Below are positions 28,601-38,467 of a stretch of 43,126 bases of DNA, one piece after another. Position numbers and translations under genes: made by a program. The notes below the pieces were generated by a model, which searched no databases, was not told where the DNA came from, and saw only the letters and a list, made by a program, of their open reading frames with translations. Each line of letters opens with the position of its first letter. Position 1 is the first letter of the stretch. The stretch spans positions 1-43,126 of the forward strand of contig SXYM01000046.1 in assembly GCA_005789205.1 (NCBI GenBank), given 5' to 3'. This stretch comes from Actinomycetota bacterium. GTDB lineage: Bacteria; Actinomycetota; Actinomycetes; Nanopelagicales; Nanopelagicaceae.

Positions 28601-29121
28601 ATTACAAGCAGGGAATTATTGAAACCGAAGAAAAGGTTTCAGAGTGCAAAGTTGAGCTTCCAATCAATGCGCATTTATCCAGTGAGTATGTGCCAGGGGA
28701 GAGATTGCGCCTTGATCTCTATCGACGTTTAGCTGATGTTAAAAACCCATTAGATGTTGAATCAATTCGCGCCGAACTACTTGATCGATTCGGAGAATTA
28801 CCTGAGGAAGCAGTTGCCCTGTTGGGAGTTGCTCAACTTCGTGCACAAGCAAAGATCGCCAAGTTAACAGAGGTAGTTATTCAAGGAAAATACCTGCGAC
28901 TAGCTCCCTTAACTTTGCCTGAGTCACGTCAGTTACGTCTGTCACGTTTGTATCCTGGTTCACTCTATAAACCGGCTACACGCACCGTTTTGGTTGCATT
29001 GGCCAAAGGCCCCGCGTGGAATCCGTCCCAGAATGAGCCTGAGATAGTGGATACTTCTCTTCTGGCCTGGGTCGTTGAGGCTGTTAACCAACTAAGCGAA
29101 GCACCGAAAGTGAGTTCATAG
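25648..29121 (+). CDS. mfd: Transcription-repair coupling factor
   Basis: CarD-like [88 protein letters not shown]; GTG start. Confidence 0.98.
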   Translation: [1157 protein letters not shown]

Positions 29122-29723
29122 TGAAGAAGATTCTGGCCCTCGTTGCCGTTGCAACCACACTCCTACTAACTGGATGTTCCCAAGTTGGTTCTGCAGCAAC
29201 TTTAGGCAGCACAAAGATTTCACAAGCCACAGTGCAAAGTAGTATTGATGCAATTCTTGTGGCTCGCCAAGGTGTTGACACCTCACAGATGCAAATTGAA
29301 ACTGGCGAAGTGCTAAATCGCGGTCAGCTACGTTTTCACTTATTAACAGCCCTTCTTCGTGAAGTTGGAAAAGAAATCAAACTTTCAGTCTCAAAGGCAG
29401 AGATTGATACTCGCCGCCAGAGCATCATTGATCAAGTTGGTGGAGAAGAAGCACTTCCAAACGCACTTGTTGGTGCAGGAATTGCTCCAAAGGATTTTAA
29501 TCAATACATCGAAGCGATTTCACTTTCGGACAAGATTAGCCAGGCATTAACAGCTGCAGGAGTAACTGAGGCCGATATGGGAGCACAGATTCAAAAGCTT
29601 GTAGTTGCAAAAGCCAAAGAACTGGGCGTGACCGTTAACCCACGTTATGGCAAATGGGATCCAACAGTGGCTGACATTGTTGCCTCAGATGCAGCAGGTA
29701 ATGCTGTAACCCCAACAGAGTAA
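29121..29723 (+). CDS. Lipoprotein with SurA N-terminal-like domain, no PPIase domain
   Basis: Lipobox LLLTGCSQ; helical LRFHLLTALLREVGKEIKLSVSKAEIDTRRQSIIDQVGG; 1-nt overlap with the mfd stop. Confidence 0.75.
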   Translation: MKKILALVAVATTLLLTGCSQVGSAATLGSTKISQATVQSSIDAILVARQGVDTSQMQIETGEVLNRGQLRFHLLTALLREVGKEIKLSVSKAEIDTRRQSIIDQVGGEEALPNALVGAGIAPKDFNQYIEAISLSDKISQALTAAGVTEADMGAQIQKLVVAKAKELGVTVNPRYGKWDPTVADIVASDAAGNAVTPTE

Positions 29724-29734
29724 AGATTTAGTCG

Positions 29735-30385
29735 ATGACGCAGGGTTCACAGCTTCAACGCTTAGTTGAGGTTATGAACCAACTGCGCTCTCCTGGGGGC
29801 TGTCCTTGGGATGCAGAACAAACACATGAGTCACTTCTTAAGTATCTTTTAGAAGAGTCCTATGAATTTGTCGATGCTGTAGCAGGTGGAGATCGCGTTG
29901 AAATGCGCGAAGAACTCGGCGATGTATTACTACAGGTTTATTTCCATGCACGTATCGCCCAAGAACATCCAAGTGATCCATTTTCAATTGAAGATGTGGC
30001 TCAAGGCATCGCTGATAAGTTGATTAGGCGCCATCCCCACGTCTTTGCTGGAGTTGAAGTCAAAACTTCAGAAGATGTTTTGCAAAACTGGGAAGATATT
30101 AAAAAGAAAGAAAAGGGCCGCACGTCAGCCCTTGATGGGATCGCTATGGCGCAGCCAGCATTACCTTTAATTGAAAAGCTTTTATATCGCGCCGAAAAAT
30201 ACAACGTTGATCTGCACACCCCATCGTTTGCTGACATGAGTGGGGATGCTGATGAAGGTGCCGTGGGAGCTGCGTTACTGGCCGTTATTGCATGGGCCCA
30301 CGCCAATGGAATAGATGCTGAGGCGGCGCTACGCAAAGAGGCGTTGAAGTTAAGCAAACAAGTGAGCGCTATCGAGGCACGGTAG
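29735..30385 (+). CDS. mazG: Nucleoside triphosphate pyrophosphohydrolase
   Basis: LRSPGGCPWDAEQTHESLLKYLLEESYEFVDAV; EELGDVLLQVYFHARIA; RRHPHVFAGVE. Confidence 0.96.
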   Translation: MTQGSQLQRLVEVMNQLRSPGGCPWDAEQTHESLLKYLLEESYEFVDAVAGGDRVEMREELGDVLLQVYFHARIAQEHPSDPFSIEDVAQGIADKLIRRHPHVFAGVEVKTSEDVLQNWEDIKKKEKGRTSALDGIAMAQPALPLIEKLLYRAEKYNVDLHTPSFADMSGDADEGAVGAALLAVIAWAHANGIDAEAALRKEALKLSKQVSAIEAR

Positions 30386-30449
30386 GATTAGTCCAGTAAA
30401 GATTGTGCGATTTCAGCGTTGAGGTCTACGGCACAAATTGTGTAAGTGA

Positions 30450-31742
<1,293 letters not shown>

Positions 31743-31750
31743 GTGATTTT

Positions 31751-32149
31751 GTGGCGCGTCGACAATTAAATTTTAGACGTCGACGTAATTCGGGACGTGC
31801 ATTGGCGTTATGGACAATATTTTTTGTATTGGCTCTAGCCATTGCACCTCCTGTAAAGAACTACTTCACCCAGCGGGCTCAAATCAGTGCGCTGAAATCA
31901 CAATTGGCTTCAGATAACAAAGCGCTAGAAGCCGCGCGCCAAGAACTTCTGTTGTGGCAAGATCCTGAATACATTAAGTCTCAAGCCCGTGAGCGTTTGC
32001 ACTTTGTTTTACCAGGTGAGCGTCAATACATAGTGACAGAAAATGGAACTGCATCAAATACAGATGAGGGCACTAAGGTGGCTAACTCCCTAACAGATGG
32101 ACAACCTTGGTATTCAAGGCTTATTGCATCCATCACAGAAGCGGGCTAA
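31751..32149 (+). CDS. FtsB/DivIC-family septum protein
   Basis: Single N-terminal TM, coiled-coil ISALKSQLASDNKALEAARQELLLWQDPEYIKSQARERLHFVLPGE; located after eno as in actinobacteria; GTG start. Confidence 0.88.
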   Translation: MARRQLNFRRRRNSGRALALWTIFFVLALAIAPPVKNYFTQRAQISALKSQLASDNKALEAARQELLLWQDPEYIKSQARERLHFVLPGERQYIVTENGTASNTDEGTKVANSLTDGQPWYSRLIASITEAG

Positions 32150-32153
32150 TCCT

Positions 32154-32642
32154 TTGCGCGAAGTAACACAAGCAGATTTAGATTGCATTGAAATTCAATT
32201 AGGTCGCACACCTCGTAACGTTCATGCAATTGCTTACCGCTGTCCATGTGGCAAACCTGCAGTAGTTGAAACACCGCCGCGCCTTGCCGATGGCACACCT
32301 TTCCCAACTTTCTATTACGCAACCTGCCCGCGTTTAACTGCAGCAATTTCAACCCTTGAAACAACGGGCTTAATGGGTGAGATGAATGATCGATTAGAAA
32401 TTGATGCAGAGTTAGCAGGGGCCTATCACGCAGCTCATGATGACTACATTGCAGCGCGATCAGCACTTGGGATTGATGTTGCTGAGGTAGAAAATGTCTC
32501 TGCAGGCGGAATGCCAACGCGCGTTAAATGCCTGCATTCTCTTATCGCGCACTCACTTTCAGCTGGTTCAGATGTGAACCCATTAGGCGATGAAGCTTTG
32601 GCAAAACTACCCAAGTGGTGGGAAGGCAATCCATGCGAGTAG
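32154..32642 (+). CDS. DUF501-family protein
   Basis: GRTPRNVHAIAYRCPCGKPAVVETPPRLADGTPFPTFYYATCPRL; TTG at 32154 is the more plausible start; ORF extends to 32097. Confidence 0.88.
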   Translation: MREVTQADLDCIEIQLGRTPRNVHAIAYRCPCGKPAVVETPPRLADGTPFPTFYYATCPRLTAAISTLETTGLMGEMNDRLEIDAELAGAYHAAHDDYIAARSALGIDVAEVENVSAGGMPTRVKCLHSLIAHSLSAGSDVNPLGDEALAKLPKWWEGNPCE

Positions 32643-33553
32643 CAGCCATTGATTGCGGCACTAACTCAATTCGCTTGCTGATTGCAGATATTGAGGGCGC
32701 GAGCTTTCGTGAAGTTCTGCGCACGATGGAGATTGTCCGCTTGGGTCAAGGTGTTGATGAGACCGGGCAGTTCCACCCAGATGCAATCACTCGCACATTG
32801 GCAGCCGTCGATAAATTTGCTGGAGAGATTGCAAAGCGCGGCGTTGAGAAGATTCGTTTTTGTGCAACTAGTGCAACACGCGATGCAACAAATCGTCACC
32901 TCTTTGTTGATGGAGTGCGCGAACGACTAGGGATTGAACCTGAAGTAATTAGTGGGGATGAAGAAGCAGCACTTTCTTTTGCTGGAGCAATCCAAGATTT
33001 TCAAGCATCCGATGGTCCTTTTCTTGTCGTTGATATTGGCGGCGGATCAACTGAGTTTGTCTTTGGCACAACAAGTGTTGAATCTGCCAAGTCAGTCAAC
33101 ATCGGTTGCGTGAGAATGACTGAGCGTCACTTTGCACATGATCCCGCAAAACAATCACAAGTCGATGCAGCACGGGCCGACATTATTGAGGCGATTGCAA
33201 AGGCTGCCAGCATCGTTCCAATTACAAAAGCCAAGACCTTAATCGCAGTTGCTGGCACAGCAACCACAGTTGCAGCTGCTGCATTGAACTTATCTGAATA
33301 CGATCGCTATGCAATTCACTTATCTCGAATCAGTACCGAGCAAGTTCATGAAACATCACAACTGTTTTTAACCAACACCCGAGTCGAACGTTCAACCCTT
33401 GGTTATATGCACCCAGGTCGAGTGGATGTAATTCCTGCAGGTGCATTAGTTCTTTCAGAGATCATGCGCGCAACAGGGGCAAGTGAATTCGTGGCATCTG
33501 AATCAGATATCTTGGATGGAATTGCCCGTTCATTAGCTGGAATGAGCGATTAG
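32633..33553 (+). CDS. Exopolyphosphatase/GppA-family phosphatase
   Basis: MRVAAIDCGTNSIRLLIADIEG; FCATSATRDATN; LVVDIGGGSTEFVFG; ALVLSEIMRATGASEFVASESDILDGIA. Confidence 0.95.
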   Translation: MRVAAIDCGTNSIRLLIADIEGASFREVLRTMEIVRLGQGVDETGQFHPDAITRTLAAVDKFAGEIAKRGVEKIRFCATSATRDATNRHLFVDGVRERLGIEPEVISGDEEAALSFAGAIQDFQASDGPFLVVDIGGGSTEFVFGTTSVESAKSVNIGCVRMTERHFAHDPAKQSQVDAARADIIEAIAKAASIVPITKAKTLIAVAGTATTVAAAALNLSEYDRYAIHLSRISTEQVHETSQLFLTNTRVERSTLGYMHPGRVDVIPAGALVLSEIMRATGASEFVASESDILDGIARSLAGMSD

Positions 33554-33584
33554 AAAAGCAGGGTAGATTTACCCCTTGCACGTG

Positions 33585-33660
33585 GCCCCGATAGCCCAAT
33601 GGCAGAGGCAGAGGACTTAAAATCCTCCCAGTGTGGGTTCGACCCCCACTCGGGGCACCA
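33585..33660 (+). tRNA. tRNA with UAA anticodon (nominally tRNA-Leu), class I architecture, CCA encoded
   Basis: Acceptor GCCCCGA/TCGGGGC + ACCA; anticodon arm GAGGA-CTTAAAA-TCCTC; variable loop CCAGT (5 nt); T arm GTGGG-TTCGACC-CCCAC. Confidence 0.85.
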
Positions 33661-33712
33661 CCTTCGCATAGCCCGGGAATCTTCTAGGCCCTAAACTTGT
33701 TATGCACGACAA

Positions 33713-33731
33713 CCACCAGAGGTTCTGGTGG
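33713..33731 (+). promoter_or_regulatory. Perfect 8-bp inverted repeat in the leader of the Bax1-I/YccA-family gene
   Basis: CCACCAGA-GGT-TCTGGTGG, shortly before AAAGGAGAG RBS and ATG 33755. Confidence 0.55.
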
Positions 33732-33754
33732 CACTACAAAAGGAGAGAAAAGAT

Positions 33755-34540
33755 ATGCGCAGTTCAAACCCTGTTTTAGGACGGGCGTTTAATCAGCGTG
33801 GATACGCTGCATTTGATCCGAGCACAATTAACTCAGACCCAGCAGCGATGGAAGATCTTTATAACGCACCAGCTGCATCTTCGATGCGAACAGGTCGCAT
33901 GACGATTGACGATGTTGTCACTCGCACAGGAATTTTATTTGCTGTTTTAGTTTCCGTTGGCGCAGTTGCATGGACACTTAACCTTGGCGGTGGGGCAATG
34001 TTGCTCGGTGTCCTTGGTGGTTTCGCACTTGCCATGGTCAATACCTTTAGCAAAACCGTTAAGCCTGCGCTAGCAATTGCATATGCAGCTTTTCAAGGTT
34101 TAGCACTTGGAACAATTAGCAACATCTACAACTCTGCATATGCAGGAATTGTTAGCCAAGCAATCATCGTAACTATCTGTGCATTCACAGGAATGCTCTT
34201 TGCTTATAAGAGCGGGCGCATCCGTGTGACACCTAAGTTCACTAAGGTGCTCATGACTGCATTGATCGGTTACTTAGTACTAGCACTGCTTTCATTTGTT
34301 GGTTCATTCTTTGGTGCAAGCATCTATAACATCGGTGGTCTTGGTTTAATCATGGCTGCAGGTGGAATGGTTCTTGCTAGCTTCTTCTTGATTCTAGATT
34401 TTGATCAGATTCAAAAGGGAATCAATGCCGGAGCACCAGAATCAGAGTCATGGCGTGCTGCTTTTGGTTTGATGGTCACAATTGTGTGGCTATATCTTGA
34501 AGTTCTGCGTCTGCTTTCAATCTTGCGCGGCAACGACTAA
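33755..34540 (+). CDS. Bax inhibitor-1/YccA-family membrane protein
   Basis: MRSSNPVLGRAFNQRGYAAF start after AAAGGAGAGAAAAGAT; multiple TM helices; LILDFDQIQKGINAGAPESESWRAAFGLMVTIVWLYLEVLRLLSILRGND. Confidence 0.93.
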   Translation: MRSSNPVLGRAFNQRGYAAFDPSTINSDPAAMEDLYNAPAASSMRTGRMTIDDVVTRTGILFAVLVSVGAVAWTLNLGGGAMLLGVLGGFALAMVNTFSKTVKPALAIAYAAFQGLALGTISNIYNSAYAGIVSQAIIVTICAFTGMLFAYKSGRIRVTPKFTKVLMTALIGYLVLALLSFVGSFFGASIYNIGGLGLIMAAGGMVLASFFLILDFDQIQKGINAGAPESESWRAAFGLMVTIVWLYLEVLRLLSILRGND

Positions 34541-35764
34541 TTACAGATCTTCATCGAGGGGCCTCAGGTTTTTAACCTGGGGCTCTTCGACATTTCTAGT
34601 CTCTGGTATTTGATAAACCAAGACAAGTGCAATAACAAAGATGGCAGCCGACATGCCAAATGCTGCGCGATAAGAAAAGAGATCTGAAACTGCGCCAATA
34701 ATAATTGGTCCAACCATCATTCCAGCATCACCTGCCATCTGGAAAATAGCAATGACCTTGCCACCTTTGCCCTTAATAACATCGCCCACAATGCTGGCTG
34801 GAGTGATTGAAATAAAAGCACCGCCAAATCCAAGAACTGCCATTGCCAGCAAATACATCCAGACGTTAACTGAGAATGTAAGTAAGAGAACTCCGAGTAA
34901 AACTACTTGCGCACCGATTATTGAAGCAGCACGCCGCCCCTTCTCATCTGAATATCTACCAGCTCGCAGCAGTATTGCACCTTGAATAACTGCAGATACT
35001 GCAAGACCATAACCAACTATTGCTGTCGTGGAGTTCAACTCTTCTGTAACAAAGACTGGCAATATTGATGCACGAAGACCAAAAAACACCCAAGTACCAA
35101 TAAAAGTAAGCACAAGTGCGATTCGATAGGGTTTCATCACTAAGGCTTCACGCACAGTTGTGTGGTCTGATGTATCCACACTTTTATCAACTTTGCCGAT
35201 TTTATCGCCCTTGAGGAAAAAGTGTGCAACTGTTCCAGAACAGATAAGCATTCCTGAATAAACGAAGAATGGTGCACGAAGTGAAATAACTGAGAGCAAG
35301 CCACCAATTGCAGGACCTGCGATACCACCTAAAAGAAATGAACCTTGATAGACCGATTGTGCTCGCCCACGATTAGCATCATCTACAGATCGCATAATCA
35401 CAGAACCTGCGGCCACTGAAAACATTGATGAACCAAGGCCTCCAGCAGCACGGAAAATAAGAAGCTGTTCATAGCTTTGTGAGAGGCCAGATAAAAATGT
35501 AAAGAGTGCAACCATGAATACGCCAGAGGAGAACACTGCTCTCTCACCAAATTTATCTACCAAAGTGCCAGAGATTAATCCAGAGGCAAAGCGAGTAATC
35601 GCAAAAGCAGAAACCATTAGGCCAATTGCTGCGTTGTTTACCCCAAAAGATTTAGCAAAAACTGGGATTGCCGGTAATACGATGCCAAACCCAACGGCAA
35701 CAAAAAAGGATGCAGCAATAAGTATGGATACTTCTCTCGGCAGATCTTTAAATGGAGATTGCAT
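34541..35764 (-). CDS. MFS transporter (DHA1-like)
   Basis: 12-TM type; VGFGIVLPAIPVFAKSFGV; SGTLVDKFGERAVFSSG; GFGGAFISITPASIVGD. Confidence 0.92.
   Translation of the reverse strand: MQSPFKDLPREVSILIAASFFVAVGFGIVLPAIPVFAKSFGVNNAAIGLMVSAFAITRFASGLISGTLVDKFGERAVFSSGVFMVALFTFLSGLSQSYEQLLIFRAAGGLGSSMFSVAAGSVIMRSVDDANRGRAQSVYQGSFLLGGIAGPAIGGLLSVISLRAPFFVYSGMLICSGTVAHFFLKGDKIGKVDKSVDTSDHTTVREALVMKPYRIALVLTFIGTWVFFGLRASILPVFVTEELNSTTAIVGYGLAVSAVIQGAILLRAGRYSDEKGRRAASIIGAQVVLLGVLLLTFSVNVWMYLLAMAVLGFGGAFISITPASIVGDVIKGKGGKVIAIFQMAGDAGMMVGPIIIGAVSDLFSYRAAFGMSAAIFVIALVLVYQIPETRNVEEPQVKNLRPLDEDL
34554..34590. terminator. Terminator-like hairpin between convergent genes, within the MFS 3' end
   Basis: GGCCTCAGGTT-TTT-AACCTGGGGCT stem with flanking TCGAGG/CTTCGA pairing; no clean T-tract. 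Confidence 0.45.
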
Positions 35765-36084
35765 TAACCCAGTGATTCTCCAGCTGCATCTTCACGTGCT
35801 GCGGCGAAGTCCTGAGAAGTGCGAAGGGGTGTCTCGCGCAACATAAATGCCAGCAATAATCCCAGGGCCGTTATAGGAGCTGCCGCATAGAAGACGATGT
35901 GAAACGAGTTCACGAAAGCCTCAAGTGCACTCTGTTTAATTACTGGTGGGAATGTTTCCAACACTGCTGTATTAGTTGTTAGTACTTCTAGCTGAGCTGT
36001 GTCAAAGCCAGCAAGTGCGCTTGGATTTGTTTTGGCTAACTCTCCAAAACCTGAAGACATATAGTGCACAACGCGGTTAGTCAA
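35764..36084 (-). pseudogene. C-terminal remnant of a DHA2 (EmrB/QacA-like) MFS transporter
   Basis: 106 aa resembling only the last TM of DHA2 carriers: ALEAFVNSFHIVFYAAAPITALGLLLAFMLRETPLRTSQDF; in-frame stop upstream of the TTG start; no N-terminal part before the next gene. Confidence 0.75.
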
Positions 36085-36180
36085 GATACTTCCAAAGGAT
36101 GATCATGATTTCCTCATGGGTGTGGGCCTTAGCTGATGCATTTATTGGGGAGTTTTTGGGCATAAGGGTAAGATTAGCGG

Positions 36181-37164
36181 GTGAAGTCAGTAATAGCCGA
36201 ACATCTAGTCAAGACCTATCGCAACGGCGAGGTCAAAGCATTAGATGATCTCTCTCTTGATGTTGAAGAAGGCACAGTTTTAGGCGTATTAGGCCCAAAT
36301 GGTGCAGGTAAAACAACAACTGTGAGAATTCTCGCAACGTTGTTAAAACCTGATTCAGGTATTGCAACTGTTGCAGGAATCGATGTAGCCAAGCATCCTG
36401 ACAAAGTACGTGAATTAATTGGTTTATCAGGTCAATATGCAGCTGTTGATGAGACATTAACTGGCTGGGATAACTTAGTGATGTTTGGTCGTCTCTACCA
36501 TTTAGGCAAATTAACCTCCATTAAACGTGCTGATGAATTACTTGAGAGATTCTCACTCACTGATAGCGCTCGCCGTCCCATCAAGACTTATTCAGGTGGA
36601 ATGCGCCGCCGTTTAGATTTAGCAGCATCTTTGATTGTGCAACCAAAAGTTCTCTTCCTTGATGAACCAACTACAGGCCTTGATCCACGTGGTCGCCAAG
36701 AGATGTGGGGAGTTATTCAAGAGCTAGTTAAAGGTGGCGTAACACTTCTACTTACCACCCAATATCTTGAAGAAGCAGATCAATTAGCTGATGAGATCGC
36801 TGTGATTGATCATGGAAAAGTAATTGCCCGTGGAACTTCAGATGCATTGAAAAAACAGGTGGGTGGAGAACGTCTAGAGATTACCGTCGAGAACACTGAC
36901 ATCACCAAAACTCAAGAGATTGTTTCTCGAATCAGCACAAGTGCAATTCATACTGATGTGCGCACAATTTCAGCACCTGTTTCAACTGGCTCCATTGCTC
37001 TCATGGAGGCGTTGCGCGCTCTGGATGAGGCGAAAATTCATCCCCTTGATATTGCTCTCAAGCGCCCTTCACTAGATGATGTGTTCTTATCTCTTACCGG
37101 CCACGTGGCAGAAGAGGAAGTAATTGCCCAGCCCGTAAAGAAAAAGAGAGGGGGCAAGAAATGA
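36181..37164 (+). CDS. ABC transporter ATP-binding protein, DrrA-like
   Basis: LGPNGAGKTTTVRILATLLKPDSG; YSGGMRRRLDLAASLIVQPKVLFLDEPTTGLDPRGR; GTG start. Confidence 0.96.
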   Translation: MKSVIAEHLVKTYRNGEVKALDDLSLDVEEGTVLGVLGPNGAGKTTTVRILATLLKPDSGIATVAGIDVAKHPDKVRELIGLSGQYAAVDETLTGWDNLVMFGRLYHLGKLTSIKRADELLERFSLTDSARRPIKTYSGGMRRRLDLAASLIVQPKVLFLDEPTTGLDPRGRQEMWGVIQELVKGGVTLLLTTQYLEEADQLADEIAVIDHGKVIARGTSDALKKQVGGERLEITVENTDITKTQEIVSRISTSAIHTDVRTISAPVSTGSIALMEALRALDEAKIHPLDIALKRPSLDDVFLSLTGHVAEEEVIAQPVKKKRGGKK

Positions 37165-37955
37165 AACACGTCATCAGCGATGTCATGACAATAACTAAGC
37201 GGCAACTGCTCCAGCTTGCCCGAATCCCTGAACTTCTAGTTTTCTCAACGATTCAGCCAGTGATGTTTGTACTTCTTTTTCGCTTTGTATTTGGCGGCTC
37301 TATTGAAACCGGTCAACCCGGTGGTTATGTCCAACTTCTGATGCCTGGAATCTTTGTTCAGACCGTTGCATTCACCTTGGCTGCAACAGCAGTTGGTTTA
37401 GCTGAAGATATGAAAAAGGGCCTCATCGATCGTTTTAGATCTTTGCCAATTTCAAGAGGCGCAGTAGTTATTGGTCGCACCTTTGGCGATGCACTTTTAA
37501 ATATTCTTGTCTTAACTGTTATGGCAGCTGCTGGATATGCCGTTGGCTGGCGTCCAACATCAGGAGGGCTTTCTATATTTGCAGCTTTCTTATTCCTGTT
37601 TATGTTTGGTTATGCCCTTTCATGGATTGGCATCTATGTGGGATTAGCCGTTAAAGAGGCTCGAACTGTGCAAAGCGTGGGCTTCTTAGTTACTTTCCCA
37701 CTGACATTTCTTTCAAATGCCTTTGCACCAACTACCGGGATGCCTAAAGCGCTGCAGTACTTTGCGGAATGGAACCCTGTTTCAACAATGGTTGCAGCTT
37801 GCCGTCAGCTATTTGGTCTGAAAAATGAGTTTGGGGCAACAGCTAGCTCTTGGCCAAGCCAGCACCCACTAGAGACATCATTGCTCTATATGTTTTTGCT
37901 GATGGCGATATTTATCCCACTCAGTATTAGAAAGTATAAAAATACTTCTAATTAA
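37161..37955 (+). CDS. ABC-2 type transporter permease, DrrB-like
   Basis: MKHVISDVMTITKRQLLQLARIPELLVFSTIQPVMFVLLFRFVFGGSI; 4-nt overlap with the ATPase gene. Confidence 0.94.
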   Translation: MKHVISDVMTITKRQLLQLARIPELLVFSTIQPVMFVLLFRFVFGGSIETGQPGGYVQLLMPGIFVQTVAFTLAATAVGLAEDMKKGLIDRFRSLPISRGAVVIGRTFGDALLNILVLTVMAAAGYAVGWRPTSGGLSIFAAFLFLFMFGYALSWIGIYVGLAVKEARTVQSVGFLVTFPLTFLSNAFAPTTGMPKALQYFAEWNPVSTMVAACRQLFGLKNEFGATASSWPSQHPLETSLLYMFLLMAIFIPLSIRKYKNTSN

Positions 37956-38428
37956 GAGTAAAACTCGGCAGCTTTAATTACTACCTTAATCTCACGTCCG
38001 TTAGGTGCGGTGTATGAAACGCTCGCACCGATCTCTGCGCCCATCACTGCAGCACCAAGTGGAGATTTCTCGCTATAAACATCGAGATCTCCGGATGCAA
38101 TCTCACGTGAGCCCAAAAGAAACTTCATTTCATCTCCAGCAATCTCTGCTGTAACAACCATACCCGCCCCAACTTTGCCATCGGCAGCAGCAGGTGGAGT
38201 TCCAATGTGAGCATTTTCTAACATCTGCTTGAGCTGGCGGATACGCGCTTCCATCTTGCCCTGCTCATCGCGGGCTGCGTGGTAACCACCGTTTTCTTTT
38301 AAATCACCTTCAGCACGCGCCGCTTCAATCTTTGCTGTGACATCTTTGCGGCCATGTTGTTCTAGGTATTCTAATTCGGCGCGCAAACGATCTGCAGCTT
38401 CCTGCGTTAACCATGTTTGTGCGCTCAT
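37952..38428 (-). CDS. greA: Transcription elongation factor GreA
   Basis: WLTQEAADRLRAELEYLEQHGRKDVTAKIEAARAEGDLKENGGYHAARDEQGKMEARIRQLKQML. Confidence 0.97.
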   Translation of the reverse strand: MSAQTWLTQEAADRLRAELEYLEQHGRKDVTAKIEAARAEGDLKENGGYHAARDEQGKMEARIRQLKQMLENAHIGTPPAAADGKVGAGMVVTAEIAGDEMKFLLGSREIASGDLDVYSEKSPLGAAVMGAEIGASVSYTAPNGREIKVVIKAAEFYS

Positions 38429-38467
38429 AAGTCGTAAAGGTACTAGGTAGGTGTAGTTGCCTACAAC

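Noticed and set aside
30001-30357. 118-aa ORF antisense to mazG
   Set aside because: Shadow ORF; no supporting motif.
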